A DNA stretch of 64,000 nt from an uncultured Flavobacteriales bacterium (GTDB lineage Bacteria; Bacteroidota; Bacteroidia; Flavobacteriales_D; Crocinitomicaceae). The notes below the pieces were generated by a model. That model had not been told where the DNA came from, did not search any database, and worked only from the letters and a program-made list of their open reading frames with translations. How positions within the stretch are numbered: the first letter of the stretch is position 1; every line of letters starts with the position of its first letter. Below are positions 33,166-43,312 of this stretch, piece by piece. The stretch covers positions 1 to 64,000 of the forward strand of contig CAIZQH010000002.1 of assembly GCA_903935095.1 (NCBI GenBank). The letters are read 5' to 3'. The position numbers and the translations under genes are program-made.

Positions 33166-34191
33166 ATGGAAACAAAATTAGCCATTGTCATCCTCAATTT
33201 TAATGGGAAAAAGCACTTAAGCACCTATTTACCTAGCGTATGTGCTTTTGCTGATAAACATCCTATATTCGTTGCTGACAACGGAAGCACCGATGATTCC
33301 ATCGCATTCCTTTCCGAACATTTTCCAAAGGTCAACATCATTCCTCAAAAGCGAAATTTTGGATTTGCAGGTGGGTACAATGTCGCACTAGAACAATTAA
33401 AAGGTCAATTTGATTATTACTTACTGCTCAATAGTGATGTAGAAGTTACTGAAAATTGGATCTCACCATTAAAATCCTTCATGGATTTAAATCAAAATAC
33501 TGCAGCTTGTCAACCTAAAATAAAATCTTGGAAACAAAAAGATTCTTTTGAACATGCTGGAGCATCAGGTGGGTTTGTGGACCTTCATTATTTCCCATTT
33601 TGTCGTGGAAGAATTTTTGACTCCATTGAAAAAGACGAACATCAATATAACTACAACACACTTGTAACTTGGACATCCGGTGCAGCGATGTTGGTGCGTG
33701 CCGAACTATTTCATCAAGTCAAAGGATTCGATTCAGATTTTTTCGCTCACATGGAGGAAATTGACTTGTGCCTTCGATTGGGTAATTTAGGCTATGACTT
33801 TTACTGCATACCAGAAAGTACGGTGTATCATTTAGGAGGTGGCACCTTGGATTATCAATCTCCAAAAAAAGTGTACCTGAACTTTCGAAATAGTTTATTC
33901 ATGTTGATGAAAAACCATGCCGGCCCATTATTGCCAAGCTTGTTTATTCGCATGTGTTTAGATGGGATAGCGGGAATTAAATTCTTGTTATCAGGGAAAT
34001 TCAAGCTAACCTGGATGGTTTTTTTAGCTCACTTTAACCTCTACGCACAGTTTGGTAGGTTTTATAAAAAAAGACGAAAAATAAATACGAAAGCAAGAAA
34101 ATTCCATTTATATAATGGTCGCATTATTTGGGATTATTACTTTTTGAGAAATAAAGAATATTCGCAATTAAACAAACGCAAATTCAACTAA
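33166..34191 (+). CDS. Glycosyltransferase family 2
   Basis: AIVILNFNGKKHLSTYLPSV, VADNGSTDDSI, LLLNSDVEV, MEEIDLCLRLGNLGY. Confidence 0.93.
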   Translation: METKLAIVILNFNGKKHLSTYLPSVCAFADKHPIFVADNGSTDDSIAFLSEHFPKVNIIPQKRNFGFAGGYNVALEQLKGQFDYYLLLNSDVEVTENWISPLKSFMDLNQNTAACQPKIKSWKQKDSFEHAGASGGFVDLHYFPFCRGRIFDSIEKDEHQYNYNTLVTWTSGAAMLVRAELFHQVKGFDSDFFAHMEEIDLCLRLGNLGYDFYCIPESTVYHLGGGTLDYQSPKKVYLNFRNSLFMLMKNHAGPLLPSLFIRMCLDGIAGIKFLLSGKFKLTWMVFLAHFNLYAQFGRFYKKRRKINTKARKFHLYNGRIIWDYYFLRNKEYSQLNKRKFN

Positions 34192-37100
34192 TGAAAACGA
34201 TATTCAGTACACTATTCTGCACGCTTAGCTTACTTTCCTTCACGCAAATAAACAAGGTCTTGGAAGCGAGTGACAAAGCACAAAAGATAGTAGGAAAACC
34301 AGCGGAATCGTTTAATCCATATGTTTACGTCATGCCAACAATTGGTACCGGCGGACACGGACACACCTTTCCTGGTGTAACGACACCATTTGGGATGATG
34401 CAATTGAGTCCAGACACCCGTTTCGATGGATGGGATGGTTGTGGTGGATACCATTATTCTGATTCCATTATCTATGGATTTAGTCATACGCATTTGAGTG
34501 GGACAGGTGTTCCAGATTACGGCGATTTACTCGTAGTTCCTCAATCTGGAAAAAAAGCAAAATTACAGGGGAAGTACATCGATCCAAAAAATGGCTACGG
34601 CTCTCGGTTTTCACATAATCAGGAAAAAGCACGCGCAGGATATTATGAAGTTTATTTGAAGGATGAAGACATCAAAGTACGCTTAACAAGTAGCGATCGT
34701 TCAGGGATACATGAATACACCTTCCAAAATAGAAAAGGCAAGAAATTTATTTTGTTGGACTTAGATTACCGAGACAAAGTGTTAGATGCCGGATTTGAAA
34801 TCCTAAATGACTCCACTATTTCCGGAAAACGTATCTCCGCAGCCTGGGCAAACGAGCAGCATTTCTATTTCCATTTGGAAACATCCATTCCATTCGTGTC
34901 AGCTAAACCGATAAAAATTGATGGAACACACAAATTATTATTGGAATTCCCTAAAAACACACAGGTTCTCTGTCTGAAAGTCGGAATGTCACACGTGGAT
35001 CAAAAAGGAGCAGCACATAATTTACAGTTGGAAATTCCACGATTCGATTTCATGCAGGTCTATTCTCGAAATGTGGAAAAATGGAACAATGAACTGAGTA
35101 AAATCAAAATCGAGTCAAAGAATTTTGAAGATGCCATCATTTTTTACACTGGCTTGTATCATTCCATGATTGCTCCAAACCTGATGAGTGATTTGGACGG
35201 ACGATACCGCGGTCGTGATCAGAAAATCCATCAACTCTTTAAGGATAATCAATACACCGTTTTCTCCTTATGGGACACCTATCGTGGAAATCACCCCTTA
35301 TTTACCTTGATTCAGCAAGAACGCACAACGCAATTCATCCGTACGTTTTTAAGGCAATTTGATGAAGGCGGCGACCTTCCTGTTTGGGAATTGGCAGCTT
35401 GTGAAACAGAATGCATGATTGGTTACCACAGCGTGAGCGTGATCTCTGATGCTTACATGAAAGGAATCGATGGCACAAGTAAAAAAGCTGGGATCTCATA
35501 TGACGCGAAAATAGCATTGAAGGACATGCATTACACAGCCAATATCAATGAATTTGGCAAACAATCCTATGCGCGCAAAGGATATCTCAGTTCAAGCGAT
35601 GAACCTGAGTCCGTTTCTAAAACCCTTGAATATGCCTACGACGATTTTTGTATTGCAGAAATGGCAGCAGCAATGGGAAATGACGAAATGTCGAAAACTT
35701 ACCGCAAACGTAGCTTTTCCTTCATCAACCTATTCGATCCAAACACCAAGTTCATGCGTCCTCGTCGCGGCGCACAATGGTATGGACCATTTGATCCTTC
35801 CGAAGTAAATTTTAATTATACAGAAGCAAATAGTTGGCAATATTCCTTGTATGCACCTCATGAAATCGAAGTATTGACAAACTTGCTCGGAGGACGCGAT
35901 TCCTTAGAAGCTTGGTTAGATCGCTTGTTTACAACTGAAATGAAATTGTCAGGACGCGAACAAGCGGACATCACCGGTTTAATTGGACAGTATGCCCATG
36001 GAAACGAACCTTCGCATCATATGGCTTATTTATACAATTTCACGAATGCGCCATACAAAACACAATTATACGTTGATCGCATTTTAAAGGAAATGTATCA
36101 CGCAAAGCCAGATGGGCTTTCCGGGAATGAAGACTGTGGACAAATGAGCGCCTGGTACGTACTCAGCTCCTTGGGACTTTATCCAATAGCTCCAGGAAAT
36201 ACCATGTATCAAATTGGACGACCACTATTTAGTAAAGCGAGCATCAAAGTGGACAATCAAACCCATTCAAAAATTGACATCGTTTGCAACAATCAAAGTG
36301 CAGAGAATTGCTACGTTGCTTCTGTCAAGTGGAATGGGAAAATCATCCCCGACTTCCAAATTGACCATAAATCATTGATGTTGGGCGGAACATTGGAATT
36401 CGAAATGACCAATGAGAAACCAGTTAAATCGAACTACCCACAAATGAATACAGTAAATATTCCCGCCGATGTAGTTCCTGCCCCTTTCATAAAAAATGAA
36501 CAACGCATTTTTGACCAAGAATTGTATTTAGAATTGGGTCATGTGGTTTTAAGTCCAACAGATACCTATGAATTAAGTTATCGCTTGAATAATGGCCCTT
36601 GGAACAGCTATGTGCAACCTATTAAAATCAAAGAGACAACAAACATTGACCTTCAATTATTGAGAAAGAATTCCGATGGAATTAGGTCAGAAAGTGCTCT
36701 TGTATCAAGTCAGTTCATTCGTAAAAATCCAAATGTTCGTTTAGCATTAGACACAAAGTACGCTAATCAGTACACAGCTTCTGGAGAAAATGCACTTATT
36801 GACGGCCTTTTTGGAGGCAATGAATTTAGAACAGGAGATTGGCAAGGATATTATGGGAAAGATGTTGTGGCAACTGTGACATTCAAAGAACCAGTTGCGA
36901 TTCATGAAATTGGTGCATCTTGTATACGCGATCAGAAATCTTGGATTTTCCTTCCAAAAGAAATTCGTTTCGAAATTTCTTTTGATGGAAGCACCTACCA
37001 AAACCCGCAAATCATTTCGATTCCCGAAGCAACGCCAACTGATAAGAATCCTTTCAACAATTCCTTTACAAAGGCAATTGAATCCGATAAAACACTAAAA

Positions 37101-37208
37101 ATCAAAAGCATCCGCTATACGATTGTCAATCCTGGTAATTGTCCTTCATGGCATTTAGGAGCTGGCAATCCGTCATGGGTGTTTTTAGATGAGCTAATTT
37201 TTGATTAA
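34191..37208 (+). CDS. GH92 family glycoside hydrolase (alpha-mannosidase-like) with C-terminal discoidin-like domain
   Basis: GTGGHGHTFPGVTTPFGMMQLSPDTR, GFSHTHLSGTG, GNEPSHHMAYLYNF, GNEDCGQMSAWYVLSSLG. Confidence 0.93.
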   Translation: MKTIFSTLFCTLSLLSFTQINKVLEASDKAQKIVGKPAESFNPYVYVMPTIGTGGHGHTFPGVTTPFGMMQLSPDTRFDGWDGCGGYHYSDSIIYGFSHTHLSGTGVPDYGDLLVVPQSGKKAKLQGKYIDPKNGYGSRFSHNQEKARAGYYEVYLKDEDIKVRLTSSDRSGIHEYTFQNRKGKKFILLDLDYRDKVLDAGFEILNDSTISGKRISAAWANEQHFYFHLETSIPFVSAKPIKIDGTHKLLLEFPKNTQVLCLKVGMSHVDQKGAAHNLQLEIPRFDFMQVYSRNVEKWNNELSKIKIESKNFEDAIIFYTGLYHSMIAPNLMSDLDGRYRGRDQKIHQLFKDNQYTVFSLWDTYRGNHPLFTLIQQERTTQFIRTFLRQFDEGGDLPVWELAACETECMIGYHSVSVISDAYMKGIDGTSKKAGISYDAKIALKDMHYTANINEFGKQSYARKGYLSSSDEPESVSKTLEYAYDDFCIAEMAAAMGNDEMSKTYRKRSFSFINLFDPNTKFMRPRRGAQWYGPFDPSEVNFNYTEANSWQYSLYAPHEIEVLTNLLGGRDSLEAWLDRLFTTEMKLSGREQADITGLIGQYAHGNEPSHHMAYLYNFTNAPYKTQLYVDRILKEMYHAKPDGLSGNEDCGQMSAWYVLSSLGLYPIAPGNTMYQIGRPLFSKASIKVDNQTHSKIDIVCNNQSAENCYVASVKWNGKIIPDFQIDHKSLMLGGTLEFEMTNEKPVKSNYPQMNTVNIPADVVPAPFIKNEQRIFDQELYLELGHVVLSPTDTYELSYRLNNGPWNSYVQPIKIKETTNIDLQLLRKNSDGIRSESALVSSQFIRKNPNVRLALDTKYANQYTASGENALIDGLFGGNEFRTGDWQGYYGKDVVATVTFKEPVAIHEIGASCIRDQKSWIFLPKEIRFEISFDGSTYQNPQIISIPEATPTDKNPFNNSFTKAIESDKTLKIKSIRYTIVNPGNCPSWHLGAGNPSWVFLDELIFD

Positions 37209-37217
37209 ATTTAATCT

Positions 37218-40082
37218 ATGAAATCAATTCTTACTAAAATTCGCGTGAATAAATTAATCCTACTTATTGTTATTCTATCCCTCGGAAAGAATCTTAATGC
37301 CCAATTAGATACATTATTCTGGTTTGTTGCACCAGAAGTTATTCAGAGTCATGGTGATCGACCTATCGTTTTTAGATTCGCCACTTTAAATGAACCGGCA
37401 GATGTTACGATTTCACAGCCAGCAAATGCCTTGTTTCCTGCGCAAACGCTGAATCTTGGTGCCAATTCTGCCCAAACAATTGATTTAACCACCTGGATTG
37501 ATATCGTAGAAAATAAACCGGCAGATCAAATTTTAAATTTCGGGTTCAAAATAGTTTCAAGTGCTCCAATAATGGCATACTATGAAGTCACCCCTACATG
37601 TAATTGTAATCCGGATATTTTCACGTTGAAAGGAAAAAACTCGTTGGGACTTAGCTTCGTCGTTCCATTTCAAAATTTCTTAAGTAATGCCTATGGGAAT
37701 GCCCGGTCTGGTTTTGATATTGTTGCGACAGAAGATAACACGACAGTCACCATTATACCGAAACAAGACATTGTAGGTCATCTAGCCTCAATTCCATATG
37801 TGATTACCTTGGATGCTGGAGAAACTTATTCTGCACAGGCATTTAGTACAGCCGCAAATCTGCACTTAAGTGGCTCAACAGTGATTTCAAATCGACCCAT
37901 AGCCATAACAATTAATGATGATTCTATGTCAGGTGGCCCATATGGTGGTTGCGCCGATTTAATGGGGGATCAAATCATCCCAAATAGTGTACTTGGAAAG
38001 GAACATATTGCAATAAAGGGTTACCTAAATGGTCCCGACAAAGTTTATATTGTTGCTTCCTTAAATAATACGCAAATCACCATAGACGGAATTGTTATAG
38101 GAGTAATAAACGCGACAGAAATGTACGTTCATACCCTATCAAACCCTACTGCTTATATTACCAGTGATCGACCCACACATGTGTTGCACACATCTGGATT
38201 CGGCTGTGAAGTTGGCGGAGCAATACTCCCCCCAATTGTTTGCACGGGTTCAAATACCGTTGCTTTTGTGCGTTCGACCAGTGAATTTTTCGCCTTAAAC
38301 ATTTTAGTTCCAAATGGAGGCGAAAACAGTTTCACATTGAATGGATCTACCACATCTATTACTGCAGCTGATTTTCAAATCGTACCAGGAACAAGTGGAC
38401 AATGGAAATATGCACAAATTAATGCCGGCGCTTTCATCCCGATTCAACAAGCATCGAGATTAGAAAATCCAAATGTAAAATTTCATCTTGGGGTTATTCA
38501 TGGTGGAGCAAGTAGCGGGTGTCGTTATGGTTATTTTAGCGATTTTGCATCTTTACAATACTCCATTCAATCAGAATCTTCTATATTATGTAGTGGAGAT
38601 ACACTTCAGTTATTCAACGATTCCTTACCCGGCGCAACCTATAACTGGGCGGGTCCAAACAACACTAATTTCATTGGTAATTCTATTAACATACCTAATG
38701 TACAATCTTCTAATTCAGGAAATTATGTGATTTCAGGTTATTTACCAGGAGCCTGCGAATTGTTATCGGACACAATTACAATAACCGTTAATGAAATACC
38801 AAATGCACCTGCTATTTTCAATAATGGACCTATTTGCAACGGAGATTCTTTGACTTTTTGGACAAACGAAAATAGTAATTATGAATACTTCTGGACAGAT
38901 GCATTTGGGAACACCTATTCTAACGATACGATTTGGACAACACAAACCCAAAATCCATTGTTCCCCATTAACTTAACCGTGAATATTGGTCAGTGTATTT
39001 CAGAACAATCTTCAAATACGGCCATCATTTACGATGATCCAATTATCAATTACATTGGAGATGCAGAAGTATGTGGAAATACGATTGACTTTGGTTCAAC
39101 TTATAGCCTAGATCCTTTAGATCAAATGGATCAAATCACTTGGTATGACAACGACAATAATAACACTATTTTAGGACTCGGAGTTAATCTAAACGATGTG
39201 ACAAGTCCAATAGAACCCTTTCACCAACACAACTACATTGTTGAAATAATGACTCAAACTGGCTGTATGCACAGGGACACTTTTCAAATTTCATTTTTCC
39301 CTTATCCAGAATTGACTTTAAATGCTAATCTTTTGTGTGATGGTGAGAGCGCTGTATTTTCTTCAAACTCGTCATGGATAAACACACCCCCACCTAACAC
39401 CAACTTGACCTACGTATTATCTTTTGGAGATGGACAAACTACGCCAATGCAAAATTCCGGACATATTTATGCGAATTCAGGCACCTATTTAACAAGTATA
39501 ACTGCCACGACAAGTGAAGGTTGTATTTCCAGTGAATCTCTTGAAATTGAAATTATTGCAATACCAATTATACAACCTATTATTGACACGTATTGTGGTC
39601 AAAATGCAGAATTTAACTTGAATTTTACATTGGGGAATTATCAAGTTGATTCCTTAATTTGGAATGTCCCTGCACTGTTTTCAACAAATAACATCAATTT
39701 TGATTATCAATTTTCAAATGCCGGAAATTATACTGGAAACATTACACTTTTTGGAACAAACAACTGCGATTTTTCCTTCCCATTTGGTTTTACGATTATC
39801 CCATCTATTACCATAGATAAATTAGTGATTCCTAATATTATTACCCCAAATAATGATCAAAAAAATGACTTTTGGGAAATTGATCAACTATTTAAAAATT
39901 GTACCGAATTCGATTTGTTAATCATGAATCGATGGGGAAATGTTGTATTTGAAACAAAGAATGGGGCAACCCCTTTCAGCGGCCTAGATAAATCAGGTGA
40001 AAAATTGACTCAAGGTGTATATTTTTATAAATTAAGTACGCCAGAGGATACCATGACTGGACACATATCGATTGTTTATTAA
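37218..40082 (+). CDS. IgGFc-binding-like N-terminal domain, PKD-like domains, gliding motility-associated C-terminal domain (T9SS substrate)
   Basis: FDIVATEDNTTVTIIPKQ...GETYSAQAF..STVISNRPIAITINDDS; C-terminal IPNIITPNNDQKNDFWEI...MNRWGNVVFE. Confidence 0.85.
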   Translation: MKSILTKIRVNKLILLIVILSLGKNLNAQLDTLFWFVAPEVIQSHGDRPIVFRFATLNEPADVTISQPANALFPAQTLNLGANSAQTIDLTTWIDIVENKPADQILNFGFKIVSSAPIMAYYEVTPTCNCNPDIFTLKGKNSLGLSFVVPFQNFLSNAYGNARSGFDIVATEDNTTVTIIPKQDIVGHLASIPYVITLDAGETYSAQAFSTAANLHLSGSTVISNRPIAITINDDSMSGGPYGGCADLMGDQIIPNSVLGKEHIAIKGYLNGPDKVYIVASLNNTQITIDGIVIGVINATEMYVHTLSNPTAYITSDRPTHVLHTSGFGCEVGGAILPPIVCTGSNTVAFVRSTSEFFALNILVPNGGENSFTLNGSTTSITAADFQIVPGTSGQWKYAQINAGAFIPIQQASRLENPNVKFHLGVIHGGASSGCRYGYFSDFASLQYSIQSESSILCSGDTLQLFNDSLPGATYNWAGPNNTNFIGNSINIPNVQSSNSGNYVISGYLPGACELLSDTITITVNEIPNAPAIFNNGPICNGDSLTFWTNENSNYEYFWTDAFGNTYSNDTIWTTQTQNPLFPINLTVNIGQCISEQSSNTAIIYDDPIINYIGDAEVCGNTIDFGSTYSLDPLDQMDQITWYDNDNNNTILGLGVNLNDVTSPIEPFHQHNYIVEIMTQTGCMHRDTFQISFFPYPELTLNANLLCDGESAVFSSNSSWINTPPPNTNLTYVLSFGDGQTTPMQNSGHIYANSGTYLTSITATTSEGCISSESLEIEIIAIPIIQPIIDTYCGQNAEFNLNFTLGNYQVDSLIWNVPALFSTNNINFDYQFSNAGNYTGNITLFGTNNCDFSFPFGFTIIPSITIDKLVIPNIITPNNDQKNDFWEIDQLFKNCTEFDLLIMNRWGNVVFETKNGATPFSGLDKSGEKLTQGVYFYKLSTPEDTMTGHISIVY

Positions 40083-40399
40083 ATTCCTATTTTTCAGGGT
40101 TCGAAAGTTAAAGGTCAAGGTGATTTTCATCAATAAAACTTTGCCCAATCAAGGAGGAGAAAAAACACTGTACACTATTGACAAAGATTTTCTTGCACAT
40201 ATTTTATTGTTAAGGATTTTGGATTGATACCAGAAGAAGAAATGTGCAAAAATGAAATTTATAAAAAAGAGTCTACAAAGACTATTTACACATTTATGAT
40301 ATGAATAATCAATTTTTCGATGGAGCAATTTTAATTTGCTTAAAATTCGCTTTTTTAATTTTAGTTTTTTTTCGGGATTTATAAATACTCAGAATTTCA

Positions 40400-40432
40400 A
40401 AGTTGTTAACTTAGCTTAAAGTTTAACAACTT
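40400..40432. repeat. Perfect 10-bp inverted repeat aagttgttaa / ttaacaactt, 13-nt loop
   Basis: Direct reading of both arms (40400-40409 and 40423-40432). Confidence 0.85.
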
Positions 40433-40461
40433 GAATAATTAAATATTATTCTGTATATTTT
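40431..40461 (+). promoter_or_regulatory. Candidate promoter for the AT-rich 4-gene cluster
   Basis: TTG (40431-40433), 20-bp spacer, TATATTTT (40454-40461; last base off the TAnnTTTG consensus); the spacer contains the 7-bp dyad gaataat-taaat-attattc (40433-40451). Confidence 0.45.
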
Positions 40462-40536
40462 CCGTTACTAATTTATCTGGTTTCTATAAAACAATGAACA
40501 TCTTCAATAAAAACCCTTAAATGACGTTTTATTCTC

Positions 40537-41439
40537 ATGATTAATTTCCGTTCTCTTTTAAAGGTTATTTTTCCATCATTCTTATTTCAATTATACAGAA
40601 TAAGGAAAAAGAAAAAAAGAAATGAAGAGTTGCTTGCTCAAAAGGATAAAGGTCATTATTTTACAAAAGATTTTTTGGTTCAAAATCTAAAATCAATTGG
40701 AATTCAAAAAGGAGATTCTCTTTTAGTTCATTCGAGTTTGAGTAAAATGGGCTATCTTGAAAATGGCCCAGATACAATAATTGATGCCTTATTAGAGGTG
40801 ATTGGAACAGAAGGAAACTTACTTATGCCCAGTTCACCTAATGCGCTTCTACAATTAAATTATATAAAAAGTAACACCTTGTTTGACGCTAAAAATTCGC
40901 CTTCAAAATTAGGTGCAATTACGGAAGTTTTCAGGAAAAGAAATGGCGTATTTCGAAGTTTAAATGCTACAGAACCAGTTTGTGCGCTAGGACCTGATGC
41001 TCATTATCTAACAAAAGGTCATTTTAACGAATTAACTCCGTACACAAAAAAATCTCCCTTTTATCGCTTGGTTGAGAAAAATGGAAAAATACTTTATATC
41101 GGAGTGACATTAGCCAATGCAGGAACAAGTTTACATTTGTTAGAAGATGCTGTAGATTTCAAATACCCCGTTTACTTCCCTGAAGTTTTTGATGTTAAAA
41201 TTAAAGACTCGACAGGAAATATTCACGAGGTTAAAACTAAAGTTCACAATCCAGAATATTCTAAAAAACGAAAGTGCGATGACTTATTACCACTATTTTT
41301 GGAAGAAGAGGTTTGTTCAAAAGTAAAAATTGGTAATGCAGATTCATATCTATTCGATTCAAAAAAAATGTTTGATTCAATGCTTAAAAATTACTTAGAA
41401 AAAGGAATCACAATGTACACTCCAAATTCGTCCAATTGA
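40537..41439 (+). CDS. AAC(3)-family acyltransferase (probable glycan/lipid acyl transfer rather than drug resistance)
   Basis: KGDSLLVHSSLSKMGYLENGPDTIIDALLEVIGTEGNLLMPS; HLLEDAVDFKYPV; AAC(3)-fold motifs. Confidence 0.82.
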   Translation: MINFRSLLKVIFPSFLFQLYRIRKKKKRNEELLAQKDKGHYFTKDFLVQNLKSIGIQKGDSLLVHSSLSKMGYLENGPDTIIDALLEVIGTEGNLLMPSSPNALLQLNYIKSNTLFDAKNSPSKLGAITEVFRKRNGVFRSLNATEPVCALGPDAHYLTKGHFNELTPYTKKSPFYRLVEKNGKILYIGVTLANAGTSLHLLEDAVDFKYPVYFPEVFDVKIKDSTGNIHEVKTKVHNPEYSKKRKCDDLLPLFLEEEVCSKVKIGNADSYLFDSKKMFDSMLKNYLEKGITMYTPNSSN

Positions 41440-42407
41440 AAATAGCAATTACTTGGGATTACGAACTTTTTTTCGGTGAACAAAGCGGTTCAGTACAAAA
41501 ATGCATGCTTGAACCTGGGGAAAGATTACTTGAAATTGCAAAAAAAAACGGTGCAAAATTTACCTTTTTTGTAGATGCAGGAATGCTTGTTTTAGGAGAA
41601 AAAGAACCTTCTTTCAAGCAAGAATTAACTGAAATACAAAATCAAATTTCAAAATGGGACCATCAAGGACACGAAACGGGCTTGCACATTCATCCGCATT
41701 GGGAAGATGCAATATGGAAAAATGGTTGGGAATTCTATTTAAAACGCTATAAATTAGCAGATTTTGATGATACGGAAATTGAACATATTTTCGATAACTA
41801 CTTAGGGGCATTGCAGCAATGGAGCAAAGATAAAATTGTTTCTTATCGTGCAGGTGGATGGTGTATTCAACCATTTGAAAAATTGAAATCCTCTTTTTTG
41901 AAGCATCAATTGAGAATTGAAAGCACCATTTTTCAAGGAGGAAAAAACACCACTTTACCTTATAATTATGATTTCACTAACGCACCGCAAAAGGAAAAGT
42001 GGTTCTTTGAAAATCACGAATGTGAAGAAGTTGAAAAAGGAATTTTTTTAGAAATTCCAATTGCTTCAAAAACGTATTCACCATTGTTCTTCTGGAAATT
42101 ATTTATCCTAGGTCGCCTTTTTCCTAAGAAACATAAGTCAATTGGAAATGGAAGCCCAGCTAAAGGTGGAGGTTCTAAAAAAGATTTTTTAACCAAATTC
42201 AATCATTTGTGTGTAAGCGCTGATGGTTACTTTGTAACTGAAATTGAGCGTGCAATTCAAGAGGCAGAAAACAAAGGGTGGAATTCAATTGTAATTATTG
42301 GACATCCAAAGGCTTGTACTTTATTTTCGTTAAATTATTTAGATAAATTAATCGCTAAACTTTCAAAAAAACACCAATTTATATGTCTAAAGGATTTGGC
42401 GAAATAA
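41436..42407 (+). CDS. Polysaccharide deacetylase-like (NodB homology) protein, TTG start
   Basis: IAITWDYELFFGE, GAKFTFFVDAGMLVLGE, GHETGLHIHPHWED, SYRAGGWCIQPF. Confidence 0.78.
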   Translation: MKIAITWDYELFFGEQSGSVQKCMLEPGERLLEIAKKNGAKFTFFVDAGMLVLGEKEPSFKQELTEIQNQISKWDHQGHETGLHIHPHWEDAIWKNGWEFYLKRYKLADFDDTEIEHIFDNYLGALQQWSKDKIVSYRAGGWCIQPFEKLKSSFLKHQLRIESTIFQGGKNTTLPYNYDFTNAPQKEKWFFENHECEEVEKGIFLEIPIASKTYSPLFFWKLFILGRLFPKKHKSIGNGSPAKGGGSKKDFLTKFNHLCVSADGYFVTEIERAIQEAENKGWNSIVIIGHPKACTLFSLNYLDKLIAKLSKKHQFICLKDLAK

Positions 42408-43312
42408 AACTAATTAGTCGGGAAGAAATTCAAATAGATAGGTGGGAAGAAGTCATCGCTGATTCTGATAATTCAATTTTTCTATCATTTTGGTATTTAG
42501 ATGCAGTAATGCAAAATTGGAAGGCTTATGTTTTAAATGATTACGAATTAGTTTTACCTATTTTACCAGCACAAAAATTGGGTTTTAATTACATTTTGCA
42601 TCCTCTTTTTTTAAGAGCTTTTTCCGTTGAAGGTAATACTAATGAAAAGAAATTAGAATTTCTAACTCAAATCCTTACGAATTACCATTTTTTTGAATTG
42701 AATTTTGTTCTTAAAACAGCTATTCCAAATGAAATACAAAACAATAAGTCGGTTTATCAATTCTTAGAATTTGAGAAAGAGTATTTACAGACTTTTAATA
42801 AATATTCTGAAAATACTAGACGAAAATTAAAGGTTTTTCAAAAATCAACTGCTCAGTTTATAGAAATTTCTGATGTTAATTTGTTGTTAGATCTGTTTAA
42901 GAAAGAAAAGGGCAATCAATTTGCTCATTTGACAACTGAATCCTACCGTTGTTTGAAAAACTTGATGACGAATGCCCTTGAAACTAATTGTGGTATCATC
43001 AAAGCCATTTCGTTTGAAAATGAAATAGTTGCAATCGGATTTTTTATAAAAAAGAGTAATCAACTCCTTTATTTAAAAGGAATCGTGATTTCATCAGGGA
43101 AGAAAATTGGAGCGATGCAAGCACTTTTTGATAAGGTAATTCAAGAAAATCACGAATCATGCATTGGGTTAGATTTTGGAGGTTCTTCCGATGAAGGTTT
43201 GGCTAGTTTCAACAAAAAGTTCGGCGCTTGTGATCAAAATTACCTAATTTTGAAACAGAATAAATTGCCCTGGCCTATAAATAATGTGGTCAAAAGAAAA
43301 CTTGGAATATGA
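42383..43312 (+). CDS. FemAB/GNAT-like acyltransferase
   Basis: IQIDRWEEVIADSDNSIFLSFWYLDAVMQNW N-terminus; EIVAIGFFIKKSNQLLYLKGIV; GLDFGGSSDEGLASFNKKFGA. Confidence 0.72.
   Translation: MSKGFGEIKLISREEIQIDRWEEVIADSDNSIFLSFWYLDAVMQNWKAYVLNDYELVLPILPAQKLGFNYILHPLFLRAFSVEGNTNEKKLEFLTQILTNYHFFELNFVLKTAIPNEIQNNKSVYQFLEFEKEYLQTFNKYSENTRRKLKVFQKSTAQFIEISDVNLLLDLFKKEKGNQFAHLTTESYRCLKNLMTNALETNCGIIKAISFENEIVAIGFFIKKSNQLLYLKGIVISSGKKIGAMQALFDKVIQENHESCIGLDFGGSSDEGLASFNKKFGACDQNYLILKQNKLPWPINNVVKRKLGI

Noticed and set aside
40537-41439. Aminoglycoside resistance gene (AAC(3))
   Set aside because: AAC(3)-fold proteins in deacetylase/SDR clusters are typically glycan or lipid modification enzymes; no evidence for drug specificity.
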